From assembly GCF_001412105.1 (NCBI RefSeq), contig NZ_LKST01000002.1:434001-498000 (forward strand): a DNA stretch of 64,000 nucleotides, in the 5' to 3' direction. Made by a program: the position numbers and the translations under genes. This DNA comes from Corynebacterium oculi (GTDB lineage: Bacteria; Actinomycetota; Actinomycetes; Mycobacteriales; Mycobacteriaceae). The notes under the pieces are model-generated. The model saw only the letters and a list, made by a program, of their open reading frames with translations. It ran no database searches and was not told the origin of the DNA. Position 1 is the stretch's first letter. Each line of letters begins with the position of its first letter. This document shows positions 18,778 to 26,966 of the stretch, piece by piece.

Positions 18778-18994
18778 ACTCCACCTCAAGCTGCTCCAAG
18801 GAAACCGTCTCTACCTCACCACGACGGATCGCCTCAGCCTCAGCCTCTAGGCCATAGACATACTCCTGCTCATCAAGGTACCGATCCACTGCCTCCCGGA
18901 TATAAAAAGACGCTGGCCTTCCAGTGGACTGGGCCAGCGCATCTAACCGTGACTTTTGCTGTTCATCAACCCGCAGAGAAATAACCACACCCAT
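18761..18994 (-). CDS. Ribbon-helix-helix antitoxin (RelB/DUF6290 type)
   Basis: 77 aa. MGVVISLRVDEQQKSRLDAL is the ribbon plus first helix, STGRPASFYIREAVDRYLDE the second helix, and the acidic tail ...YGLEAEAEAIRRGEVETVSL is the toxin-binding part. ATG at 18994; longer upstream codons (to 19063) lack family similarity. It would repress its own promoter and neutralise RelE. Because the toxin gene downstream is broken, it is now an orphan antitoxin. Confidence 0.82.
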   Translation of the reverse strand: MGVVISLRVDEQQKSRLDALAQSTGRPASFYIREAVDRYLDEQEYVYGLEAEAEAIRRGEVETVSLEQLEVECGLEG

Positions 18995-19150
18995 GTAAAC
19001 AAGTATACGCCCTCTCAGCACCCTCCCCACCTCGCACAAGCGCTGCCAGGTACCGTGACCCAAAACCTACTAGACTCCACCTATAACGAGCGCCCCCTGT
19101 ACGGGGCTCGGTGGTGACGGTTTCCCGGCAACTACTCCCGGAGGTGGTGA

Positions 19151-19777
19151 ATGACACACCAGATCGAGGCATGGATAGAACTCTTCATGGCCTCCGCATG
19201 GTTCTACCCCCTCACCGCCTCAATGGTATTCCTGGACTGCCTCATACCCTTCTTCCCCAGCGAATCCATTCTCACCATGGCCGGGGCATGGTCAGGCAGC
19301 ACCGGCAGCCCCAATATCTGGGGCATCATCACCGTGGGCATCGTATTTGCCATGATCGGCGATAACGTGTGCTACCTGCTGGGCACCCGCTTCGTGCAAT
19401 TCATCCGCTCCGCCCCACCCAAGAGCAAACTCGCGGCCTCCATGCGCTGGGTATCGGCCAACATGAAAAAACGCGCCGGATTCACCATCATCATCGCCCG
19501 CTTCATCCCCTGGGGCCGCCTGGTGCTCACGCTCTCCCTGGGCTCCATGCGCTACCCGTGGCGCAAGTTCTTCTTCTTTGACACCATCGGCGTCATCATC
19601 TGGGCCGTCCAAGCGGGATTTGTGGGCTACCTGGGCGGCTACGTGGTGCAGGATTATCCCCTGGTGGGCCTGGCGCTGGGGCTCACGCTGGGGGCGCTGG
19701 TGGGCGTGGCCATTGATAAGGTTCAGGCCCGCTTTAGCGATTACTCCGAGGTGCGCTCGGGGGTTTCCCGGGCGTGA
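19151..19777 (+). CDS. DedA family membrane protein (VTT domain)
   Basis: 208 aa with about five hydrophobic segments. The DedA/SNARE-assoc pattern is visible: EALxPFFPSE-like LDCLIPFFPSESILTMAGAW near residue 30, FARFIPWGRLV-type IIIARFIPWGRLVLTLSLGSMRYPWRKFFFFD in the centre (conserved Arg and Gly) and an amphipathic re-entrant segment. The family is linked to lipid scrambling/undecaprenyl phosphate recycling and membrane homeostasis. ATG follows CCGGAGGTGGTGA. A G/C hairpin (about 19088-19109) lies in the leader. Confidence 0.88.
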   Translation: MTHQIEAWIELFMASAWFYPLTASMVFLDCLIPFFPSESILTMAGAWSGSTGSPNIWGIITVGIVFAMIGDNVCYLLGTRFVQFIRSAPPKSKLAASMRWVSANMKKRAGFTIIIARFIPWGRLVLTLSLGSMRYPWRKFFFFDTIGVIIWAVQAGFVGYLGGYVVQDYPLVGLALGLTLGALVGVAIDKVQARFSDYSEVRSGVSRA

Positions 19778-20023
19778 GGGGTAGGGTTAGCCACAAATCA
19801 TAAGGCTTTACCACTACGCCGCAGAAATGAGGTAATACCCCACTCGGTTCGGAGTCTCACCAGAAAGCGGCAAAGAATAAATACTTAAATACCCCGCTCC
19901 ACCTCCGCAGTTCTTGATGATCGGAGGCACCCCACATAGATTCGCTGGGATTCCCTTACCTGGTTCGGCGCGAAAGCCAAAGGCTCACCAGCAAATATCA
20001 CAGAATCCCCCGTCGATAAGCAT

Positions 20024-20063
20024 AAGAAAAGGGCCGCCGGCGGGCGTACCCAACCTGCGGCCC
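20024..20063 (-). terminator. Terminator of cspA
   Basis: On the minus strand GGGCCGC and GCGGCCC (20063-20057 with 20037-20031) form a 7-bp stem with a 19-nt loop, followed directly by TTTTCTTATG. It begins 14 bp past the cspA stop. Confidence 0.75.
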
Positions 20064-20077
20064 TGAGCCGTGGAGCC

Positions 20078-20281
20078 TTAGAGGGCGCGCACCTGCTGAG
20101 CCTGGGGGCCCTTGGCGCCCTCGCCGATCTCGAACTCCACGCGCTGGTTCTCCTCCAGGGTGCGGAAGCCGTTGCCCTGGATCTCGGAGTAGTGGACGAA
20201 TACGTCGGCGGAGCCGTCCTCGGGGGCGATGAAGCCAAAGCCCTTCTCGGCATTGAACCACTTAACAGTTCCCTGTGCCAT
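20078..20281 (-). CDS. cspA: Cold shock protein (CspA family)
   Basis: 67 aa, a single OB-fold cold shock domain: [20 protein letters not shown] contains RNP1 (KGFGFI) and DVFVHYSEI is RNP2. Single-stranded nucleic-acid-binding RNA chaperone. The gene has its own terminator and a long leader before the divergent helicase gene, as usual for Csp genes. Present at the same position relative to topA in C. glutamicum (from memory). Confidence 0.96.
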   Translation of the reverse strand: MAQGTVKWFNAEKGFGFIAPEDGSADVFVHYSEIQGNGFRTLEENQRVEFEIGEGAKGPQAQQVRAL

Positions 20282-20548
20282 GTTTTTGCAACCTTTTCTT
20301 TTGGTTCTGTGCCGGCGCGCTGTTGCGCCGACGGGAAAACGGGTCTCATCAAACTACCCAGCACCGGGTGTGGCCCTGGGCGCCCGCATGTTCATCTCCT
20401 GCGAGCGCCTACACACTGCGCACAGAAACTGCGACCTTGTCTTAGTGTGTCATGTTTTACGCCTGCGCGATAGTATCGAAAGTCTATCTCGGGAAAATCC
20501 CAGGCCACACACGCTCCGATTAACCTCAAAAGGGGGTAAAACACGCCC
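20282..20548. promoter_or_regulatory. Divergent promoter region cspA / helicase
   Basis: 267 bp without a supported gene between the starts of cspA (minus) and the helicase (plus). It must hold both promoters and the cspA leader. I could not assign a specific -10/-35 pair with confidence. Confidence 0.4.
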
Positions 20549-22924
20549 ATGCCACTACCTCCGCCACGGGGAGAAGAACTCCTCGGCGCGCTGCGTGCCC
20601 GGTTCCCGGAATCGCAGTGCACGCACTGCTCCACCATTCCAGCGCGCCCGGCGCACTACGCCCCCTGGCCGCAGTGGGTGTTGCCGGAGTTGCGCGAGCA
20701 CTTAGAGGGGCACGGCATTGCTCGCCTGTATGCGCACCAGGCGGAGGCTGCCGAGGCCGCGCACGCGGGGCAGCACGCGATCATGGCCACCGGCACTTCC
20801 TCCGGGAAGTCCCTGGGGTATCTGCTTCCGGTGCTCACGGATCTGGCGCGGGATCCCACCGCGTGCGCCCTGTATCTCACCCCCACCAAAGCGTTGGGAT
20901 CCGATCAGCTCCGGCAACTGCGCCGCCTATGCCGCGCGGTGGGCCCGCTGCGCGGGGTGCATCCCGCGCCGTATGACGGCGATACCCCCGCCGAGGCTCG
21001 CGCGGGTATCCGCGAGCAGTCCCGCTTTGTTCTCAGCAACCCGGATATGGTGCATTCCTCGATGCTCGCACATCATCCCCGCTGGGCGCGCCTATGGCGG
21101 CGGCTGCGCTACGTGATCGTGGACGAATCCCACATGTACCGGGGCGTGTTCGGGGCGCACGTCTCGCTGGTGTTGCGCAGGTTGCGCCGCCTGGCAGCCC
21201 ATTATGGCTCCAATCCCACATTCATCCTGGCCTCCGCCACCTCCGCCGATCCCGCCGAGCACGCCTCCCTGCTCACCGGCCTCGGGGTGCGGGCCATCGC
21301 TGATGACGCCTCCCCCGCCGGGGCACGCACGGTGGTGCTGTGGGAGCCGGGGTTTCTCCCCGGCCACGAGGGGGAGCAGGCCGCACCGGTGCGTCGTTCC
21401 GCAGCCTCGGAGGCCGCCGGGCTTATGGCGGCGCTCGTGGCCCAGGGCGCACGAACTCTGACCTTTGTGCGTTCCCGGCGCTCCGCCGAGGCCACGGCGA
21501 TGCTCGCCGCGGAGGACCTCGCGGTCATGGGTAAGCCGCTGGCCGCACGGCAGGTGCGTTCCTACCGCGCGGGCTACCTGGCAGAGGATCGCCGCGAGGT
21601 GGAACGACAACTCGATTCCGGGGAGCTTGTGGGCGTGGCCACCACCAACGCCCTGGAGCTTGGTATCGACGTGGGCGGGCTGGACGCCGTGGTCACCGCC
21701 GGGTTTCCGGGCACGGTGGCTTCCCTGTGGCAGCAGGCCGGGCGCGCGGGGCGGCGTGGGCAGGATTCCCTGGTGGTCCTCGTGGCGCGCGATGATCCCC
21801 TGGATACCTACCTCGTCCACCACCCAGCCGCGCTCTTGCAGCGCCCCCTCGAACGCGCGGTGTTTGATCCCCACAACCCGCATGTCCTGCGCGAACACCT
21901 CTATTGCGCCGCCGTGGAACTACCCCTAACCCCTCAAGACGTGGAGGACTTTGCCGCCGCCGAGGTGATCGACGATCTGACCGCCCACGGGCTCCTGCGC
22001 CGGCGCCCACGCGGCTGGTTCGCCGTGGGGGATGAGACCACCACCGCCCACGGCGCGCTCGGGTTACGCGGCAATACCAGCGGCGACGTTCTCATCGCCG
22101 ATACCAGCGACGGCCGCCTGCTGGGCACTATCGACGCCACCCGCGCCCCCGCCCAGGTGCACCCTGGAGCGATCTACCTCCACCAGGGCGAATCCTACAT
22201 CGTCGATGCCCTCGACCTCGATGACGCCGTAGCCCTCGTGCGCCCCACCGAGGTCGATTACACGACCTTCGCCCGCAGCACCACCGCGGTACGGGTGCTT
22301 GGCGACGCCCTCCCTCCGCGTCCCCTCGTCCCCGGCGTCCACCTGCGCAGCATAGACGTAGAGGTATCGCGCCAGGTGATCGGCTATGTGGTACGACGCC
22401 CCGACGGCACCCTCATGGACACCGTTGCCTTGGACATGCCCACCCACACCCTGCGCACTCGCGCCGTGGCCTACACCCTTACCCCTGACTTTTTAGAAGG
22501 GATCGGCCTGCCCCCGGCGCAGTGGCCCGGGGCTCTCCACGCCGCCGAACACGCCGCCATCGGTATGCTTCCCCTGCTGGCCACCTGTGACCGTTGGGAC
22601 ATCGGCGGCCTTTCCACCACCGATCACCCCGATACCGCGCTGCCCACCGTGTTCGTGTACGATGGCCACCCCGGCGGGGCCGGATTTGCCGACTGCGGCT
22701 TCAAACACTTCCCCACCTGGATCAAGGCCACCCATGACGCGGTGCGTTCCTGCGCCTGCGAGGAGGGTTGCCCCTCCTGCGTGCAATCCCCCAAGTGCGG
22801 CAACGGCAACCAGCCGCTGAGCAAAGCCGGAGCGGTGCGGCTGCTGGAGACGCTCGTGAGGCTTAGCTCTTGTGAACTCGAACCTCTCGGTCAGCAAGGT
22901 AGGCCTCCAGGGCCGCCTGGATGA
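20549..22924 (+). CDS. DEAD/DEAH-box helicase with DUF1998 (MrfA/Hrq1-like)
   Basis: 791 aa. Helicase motif I is ATGTSSGKSLGYLLPV (about residue 80), motif II VDESHMYRG (DESH), motif III LASATSADP, motif IV-VI region VGVATTNALELGIDVGGLDAV and QQAGRAGRRG. The C-terminal DUF1998 has CACEEGCPSCVQSPKCGNGNQPLSK, a four-cysteine zinc/iron site. Relatives (B. subtilis MrfA, SftH) act in DNA repair. The last about 25 residues (after LLETLV) are Pro/Gly-rich and overlap an opposite gene; the ancestral stop may have been lost there. Confidence 0.9.
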   Translation: MPLPPPRGEELLGALRARFPESQCTHCSTIPARPAHYAPWPQWVLPELREHLEGHGIARLYAHQAEAAEAAHAGQHAIMATGTSSGKSLGYLLPVLTDLARDPTACALYLTPTKALGSDQLRQLRRLCRAVGPLRGVHPAPYDGDTPAEARAGIREQSRFVLSNPDMVHSSMLAHHPRWARLWRRLRYVIVDESHMYRGVFGAHVSLVLRRLRRLAAHYGSNPTFILASATSADPAEHASLLTGLGVRAIADDASPAGARTVVLWEPGFLPGHEGEQAAPVRRSAASEAAGLMAALVAQGARTLTFVRSRRSAEATAMLAAEDLAVMGKPLAARQVRSYRAGYLAEDRREVERQLDSGELVGVATTNALELGIDVGGLDAVVTAGFPGTVASLWQQAGRAGRRGQDSLVVLVARDDPLDTYLVHHPAALLQRPLERAVFDPHNPHVLREHLYCAAVELPLTPQDVEDFAAAEVIDDLTAHGLLRRRPRGWFAVGDETTTAHGALGLRGNTSGDVLIADTSDGRLLGTIDATRAPAQVHPGAIYLHQGESYIVDALDLDDAVALVRPTEVDYTTFARSTTAVRVLGDALPPRPLVPGVHLRSIDVEVSRQVIGYVVRRPDGTLMDTVALDMPTHTLRTRAVAYTLTPDFLEGIGLPPAQWPGALHAAEHAAIGMLPLLATCDRWDIGGLSTTDHPDTALPTVFVYDGHPGGAGFADCGFKHFPTWIKATHDAVRSCACEEGCPSCVQSPKCGNGNQPLSKAGAVRLLETLVRLSSCELEPLGQQGRPPGPPG

Positions 22925-23237
22925 TCTGTAATTCCGTTACCCCCTCCGCTGCGGCATGATCGCGGAGCTTGCGGGCGATTTCTTCCGATGTCAAGTTTCT
23001 TGCTCTTGAATGGTCTCTTTTTTCTACCATGCCACCACACTCTTTATATTGCCCAGCATCCTCAACACCCACCCCGTGCATATAATTGGCCAGGTAACTT
23101 AACTCTTCAAAAGTAAAAACATCTAGCACCCATGCCGCAGGGCCAAATATCCCATTTCCGGAGTACTCTTCCGGGGGGATTCCATTAGAATACCGATCCG
23201 CCATATCCATCAATTGCTCATCTGTGTAGACAAACAT
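22863..23237 (-). CDS. Hypothetical protein, 124 aa
   Basis: ATG at 23237 follows AAGGAGG with 5 bp spacing. Acidic N-terminal half (MFVYTDEQLMDMADRYSNGI, FTFEELSYLANYMHG); the C-terminal part LTSEEIARKLRDHAAAEGVT...IIQAALEAYLADREV is helical and could be a small DNA- or protein-binding module. No family recognised. Its 3' end overlaps the helicase 3' end by 62 bp on the other strand. More AT-rich than its neighbours, suggesting acquisition. Confidence 0.6.
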   Translation of the reverse strand: MFVYTDEQLMDMADRYSNGIPPEEYSGNGIFGPAAWVLDVFTFEELSYLANYMHGVGVEDAGQYKECGGMVEKRDHSRARNLTSEEIARKLRDHAAAEGVTELQIIQAALEAYLADREVRVHKS

Positions 23238-23519
23238 CATCCCCTCCTTTTCTTACGCTTCAGCCTTCCATAGGCCGCCCCACTTGCAGGCATTGCATGG
23301 AATACCACCATCCTCCCACCCGCATCGAGGGGATAGGAAACCTCAATCTATTCCGATAACAAATACCTTAACCGGATCCCCTCTCTGAAGTTCTAGGTAC
23401 ATAGAATTTTCTCAGCCAAGCCCATGCTTAAAGGCCGAGGGAAGTAATCGCACAGCCGTACCATCTCTTTGAAAGTATAGCGCGGGACCCCACCTTTAGC
23501 CCCGCAACGAGTCACCCAT
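23238..23519. other. Intergenic, AT-richer stretch
   Basis: About 280 bp between the hypothetical gene and the tad locus. It holds the ribosome binding site of the former and otherwise no gene or clear hairpin that I can support. Confidence 0.35.
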
Positions 23520-23858
23520 TCACACCACCCCTGCCCGCGACGCCGCCTCTCGCCCCCGAATCCGCACCGCCACGATCACGTCCACTCCTTCCTCCTGGCA
23601 TCGGATCATCTCCGCGCTGTTGTCTCGTGCCGTTTCCTCGGCGGCCCGGCAGGAGTCCTCCCCGCGCCACAGGGTTTGTGCCCTCGCAATAGCGGCCATA
23701 TCCGCCGCCACCTGCGCACGGTGCTGGGCGATCACGCCCCCTGCGAGCGTCACCACCAGTACCGCGCACCCCACCAGGGCCGCGCATAGCACTGCCCCCA
23801 CCACAGTGGCGTATCCCTCCTTTCCACCCCACGCCACCGATCGTTTGTTTCTCATCAC
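23520..23858 (-). CDS. Rv3654c-type TadE-like protein (tad locus)
   Basis: 112 aa. A short basic N-terminus precedes GYATVVGAVLCAALVGCAVLVVTLAGGV, a single membrane/pilin-like helix, then HRAQVAADMAAIARAQ, the conserved 'helicase/secretion neighbourhood TadE-like' pattern, with two cysteines (DSCRAAEE, IRCQEEG). Last gene of the tad operon. Its start overlaps the stop of the upstream gene (23855-23858). Minor pseudopilin or assembly factor by family; not tested. Confidence 0.75.
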   Translation of the reverse strand: MMRNKRSVAWGGKEGYATVVGAVLCAALVGCAVLVVTLAGGVIAQHRAQVAADMAAIARAQTLWRGEDSCRAAEETARDNSAEMIRCQEEGVDVIVAVRIRGREAASRAGVV

Positions 23859-24145
23859 TGCTCCCGTGTTTCCCCGGCTGCTTCAAGGGGATAGGTCGCC
23901 CGGGCGCTCATGGTGCCAAGAGGAGCAGGAATCTCGGCGGCGGCGATCACCTTGCCGTCTTTCTCCGAGAGGGTCACGCTGCCGCGTTCCGGCACGAGGT
24001 GTTCGCCTGAGATGGCGTAGTGCCGCGCCGCCGCACCAGCGGTGTCGATGGCCGATACCTGCGCCGCGAGCGTCATCAGGCCCGCTCCGAGCGCGGCAAA
24101 CACCGCGATCAACGCGCTGATCGCCACGGCGGCCTCCACCGTCAC
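23855..24145 (-). CDS. TadE-like pilus protein
   Basis: 96 aa. Starts MTVEAAVAISALIAVFAALGAGLMTLAAQ, a prepilin-like hydrophobic helix with Glu near position 4 as in TadE/pilin proteins, followed by VSAIDTAGAAARHYAISGE. GTG at 24145 after GAGGGG. Short for TadE but fits the actinobacterial tad locus, between the Flp-like pilin and the Rv3654c-type gene. Confidence 0.72.
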   Translation of the reverse strand: MTVEAAVAISALIAVFAALGAGLMTLAAQVSAIDTAGAAARHYAISGEHLVPERGSVTLSEKDGKVIAAAEIPAPLGTMSARATYPLEAAGETREQ

Positions 24146-24184
24146 GGACCCCTCAGGTCCATGAGGTACGCACGGTGCGGCTCG

Positions 24185-24421
24185 TTAGCCCGGGGTGTTG
24201 TTGAGCGCATCGGTGATAATTCCCTGGATCGCGTCCGTCACCGCCGAGCTGTTGACCACCATGTACAGCACGGCCGCCAGGGCCGCAGCGGCAAGGGTGC
24301 CCATGGCGTATTCGATGGTGCTCAGGCCTTGGTTATCGCGGCCGAGCCTGATTGTTTCCCGCACCGCGCGCTGCGCGGCTGCGTGTAGTGCCCGAAGCAC
24401 AACCTCGGTCAAACGGTTCAT
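24185..24421 (-). CDS. DUF4244 Flp-like pilin
   Basis: 78 aa from ATG 24421 (GGAAAGGA 6-7 bp upstream). The segment GLSTIEYAMGTLAAAALAAVLYMVVNSSAV is the pilin signature: a cleavage-type G followed by STxEYA and a hydrophobic helix, as in Flp prepilins. It would be the major pilin of the tad system, processed by a prepilin peptidase not in this window. Confidence 0.82.
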   Translation of the reverse strand: MNRLTEVVLRALHAAAQRAVRETIRLGRDNQGLSTIEYAMGTLAAAALAAVLYMVVNSSAVTDAIQGIITDALNNTPG

Positions 24422-24454
24422 GATGTATTCCTTTCCGAACATGATGCGTTGCTT

Positions 24455-25060
24455 TTAAAAGACGTTGTGTGCCACACCGATCACCACGGGGGCAAGCCCC
24501 AGGAGAAAGAAGGCCGGGAGGAAGCACAGGGTCAGCGGCATGGCGATGAGTACCCCAGCGCGTTCGGCCGTGGCCGTGGCGCGATCCTCGGCGGCGTGGC
24601 GCACCCCCTCGGCCACCTCGGCGGCGGCCTGGGCGAACCTCGCACCGCTGTGATGGGAATGGCACACCAACTGCGCCACTTCCCGCAGCCCGGGTATGGT
24701 CTGTGCCTCGGCCCAAGCCCGCTCCGGAGATACCCCGATGGCAAGCAGGGAGGCGATCATGCACCAGGTATCGCGCACCGAAGAGGTACTACAGGTAGAA
24801 ACCACCTTGGCCGCGATCACCGGCCCCAACCCCGCGCTCAGGCACGCGGCATAGAGATCAATGTCTGCCGCCACGCCCGGTGCGGCCTCCTCCTTACCCC
24901 GGCGAAGCCGGGTGTTCGCCCACACGGCGATTCGGCGGAGGGCTCCGCCTGCTGGCCCGTCGCGGGGGCGGGTGGCACTGCGTTCCCTGTGAAGCCGACG
25001 ATTCCGCACACCCACGGGGGCAATCATCAGCGCTAATACGATCATCATGAGGGGCATCAT
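24455..25060 (-). CDS. tadC: Tad secretion inner-membrane protein (GspF/TadC)
   Basis: 201 aa. Hydrophobic N-terminus (MMPLMMIVLALMIAPVG), cytoplasmic helical segment with DLYAACLSAGLGP and RHAAEDRATATAERAGVLIAMPLTLCFLPAFFLLGLAPVVI, the C-terminal T2SSF pattern (PLxLCFLPAFxLLGLxP). It forms the platform of the pilus machine with TadB. Start overlaps the tadB stop as ATGATGA. Confidence 0.82.
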   Translation of the reverse strand: MMPLMMIVLALMIAPVGVRNRRLHRERSATRPRDGPAGGALRRIAVWANTRLRRGKEEAAPGVAADIDLYAACLSAGLGPVIAAKVVSTCSTSSVRDTWCMIASLLAIGVSPERAWAEAQTIPGLREVAQLVCHSHHSGARFAQAAAEVAEGVRHAAEDRATATAERAGVLIAMPLTLCFLPAFFLLGLAPVVIGVAHNVF

Positions 25061-25833
25061 CGGTTCCCTCCTGCTCGTTCTAGGAGCGCGTGAGACCACA
25101 AGGCCCCGGCGGCGATCAGGGTTATCCCCGCCATGAGCAGCATTCCGCCCAAGCCACCACCGAGGAGCAGGCCGAGGGGATCGGCGCCCATCATCGAGCC
25201 CAGGGCCACACCGGCAAGCGGCAGAAAGGTCAGTACCACGGCGGTGGACTGCGGCCCCATCAGGCGGGCGCGGGTGGCCGCGCCGTGCCGCAATTCCTTT
25301 TCCAGCGTGGAATGAACCCTGCTCAGCAGCGGAGCCAGCGCGATCCCGTGGTGCTCGGCCGCCTCCCATACCCTCGCCACGGTGCGTACCTCCGGCATCG
25401 AGGTGGCGGCACTGTCGGCACCGTAAAAGCCGGAAGAAAGCAGAAGCAACCGCTCCTTGAGTTCTCCGTCGAGGTTATGGTGCCGCTCCATCGCGCCGCG
25501 CAGCGCGGTCGCGGGCTCTCCGCCGCTACGCAAGTGGTGGGCCACGAGGTTGAGCACGGTGGCTAGTTGGTGACGCTGGCGTTCTCGGCGGCGCCGCTCC
25601 ACGATGGAGCGCGCCATGATCCACGCCGTTGCTGTCACGATGCCGGCAGAGACCACCACGCTTGGCGGCATCGCCGTCGCCGTGGCTGCAGCCACCAGTA
25701 TCATCGGCACCCACCAGGCGTGCCGTGGGCGTCGATAGCCTCGGCGCACAAGCTCTCCCAGCCGGGTTCCCGGTCGCGCTGGCAGCAGGGCCACGAGTCC
25801 CGCGCAGCACCCCACCAGGCTCATCATTCCCAT
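25057..25833 (-). CDS. tadB: Tad secretion inner-membrane protein (GspF/TadB)
   Basis: 258 aa with ATG at 25833 (or ATG 25827, which overlaps the tadA stop as ATGA). N-terminal membrane segments, a cytoplasmic T2SSF domain (LATVLNLVAHHLRSGGEPATALRGAM ... VWEAAEHHGIALAPLLSRV) and C-terminal membrane segments rich in Gly/Leu. Longer upstream codons in the same frame are shadow of tadA. Confidence 0.82.
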   Translation of the reverse strand: MGMMSLVGCCAGLVALLPARPGTRLGELVRRGYRRPRHAWWVPMILVAAATATAMPPSVVVSAGIVTATAWIMARSIVERRRRERQRHQLATVLNLVAHHLRSGGEPATALRGAMERHHNLDGELKERLLLLSSGFYGADSAATSMPEVRTVARVWEAAEHHGIALAPLLSRVHSTLEKELRHGAATRARLMGPQSTAVVLTFLPLAGVALGSMMGADPLGLLLGGGLGGMLLMAGITLIAAGALWSHALLERAGGNR

Positions 25834-26966
25834 GCCCCCACCGCTGCGAGGCAGGAGGCGTCCTGCCCCATCCGCCAGGCCTCTCGCACGTGAACCAGCC
25901 CGGAGTCTGTGCGTTCCCCTACTCCGATCTGCGCTAATACCCGCCTTCCGTTTCTCAGCCTGCGCATCACCAATATGACCCTCACCGCCGCAGCCCACTG
26001 GCTGTGCGCCGCCTGACGTCCCAGGCCGCCCAGGGCCGCCAGCGCTTCGATCCTGGCGGATACCTCCGCGAGGGAATGCGCGTGCAGCGTGCCCGCGCCG
26101 CCCTCGTGGCCGGTATTGAGCGTGGAGAAAAGATCCACGATCTCCGCGCCACGGATCTCCCCCACCACGATCCGATCCGGCCGCATGCGCAGGCCTTGCC
26201 GCACGAGTTCGGAGAGCGTGATCGCTCCCCGCCCTTCTACGTTGGCCCGGCGCGCCACCAGGTTCACCACGTGGGGGTGGGATGGGGCCAGTTCTGCGGT
26301 GTCCTGGATGCACAAGAGCCGCTCGGTATCGGGCACCTGCGCCAAGAGCGCGGATAGCAGCGTGGTTTTCCCCGTCCCCGTGCCACCCACGATGAGGTAC
26401 GAGCACCGTTGGCGCGTCATCTCGCGCAGAAAATCCGCCACCGCTGGCGGCATCGCCTCTAAGCGGACCAGCTCTTCCATGCTCAGCGTGGCCTGGCGCA
26501 GCACCCGCAGGCTCAGACACGTTCCCGATTCCGAGGGCGGGTTCAGCACCGCGTGGAAGCGGATACTCGTGCCGTCCTCTCGGCTAAGACGGCCATCAGC
26601 AAAGGGTTGGGCATCATCGAGGCGCGCGCCCGCCGATACCGCCAGCCGGGTGGCTAGGCGGCGCACGGCGGATGCATCGGGGAAACGCACCTCGGCGCGC
26701 TCCACCCCACGGCCTCGGTCAAACCACACCTGATCCGGGCCATTGACCAGCACGTCCGTCACGCCCGGCAGCGCCAACACCGGCTCCAGGGCGCCCACCC
26801 CCACGGAATCATCACGCAGGCGGCGCAGGATGGTCAGTACATCAACATCGCTAATCGCCCCGGCCTCTTCCCGAACTACAGCGGCGATCTCCGCGGCGGT
26901 GGCCGCGCGAGACTGCCCGGCTAAACGCCGCTGCACGCGCTCCACCACGGCCTCATGCGCCATCAT
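25824..26966 (-). CDS. tadA: Tad pilus assembly ATPase
   Basis: About 380 aa. Hexameric secretion ATPase of the VirB11/GspE family that powers pilin assembly. Walker A LIVGGTGTGKTTLLSALL, Asp box CIQDTAELAP, Walker B-like GLRMRPDRIVVGEIRGAE, His box NTGHEGGAGTLHAHS. ATG 26966 overlaps the ssd stop (ATGA) with GAGGCGG upstream; GTG 26972 is an alternative. First intact gene of the tad operon. Confidence 0.92.
   Translation of the reverse strand: MMAHEAVVERVQRRLAGQSRAATAAEIAAVVREEAGAISDVDVLTILRRLRDDSVGVGALEPVLALPGVTDVLVNGPDQVWFDRGRGVERAEVRFPDASAVRRLATRLAVSAGARLDDAQPFADGRLSREDGTSIRFHAVLNPPSESGTCLSLRVLRQATLSMEELVRLEAMPPAVADFLREMTRQRCSYLIVGGTGTGKTTLLSALLAQVPDTERLLCIQDTAELAPSHPHVVNLVARRANVEGRGAITLSELVRQGLRMRPDRIVVGEIRGAEIVDLFSTLNTGHEGGAGTLHAHSLAEVSARIEALAALGGLGRQAAHSQWAAAVRVILVMRRLRNGRRVLAQIGVGERTDSGLVHVREAWRMGQDASCLAAVGAWE

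Noticed and set aside
25834..26520. N-terminal extension of TadB
   Set aside because: It is the shadow of tadA in another frame; the ATG at 25833/25827 coincides with the tadA stop as in translationally coupled operons.
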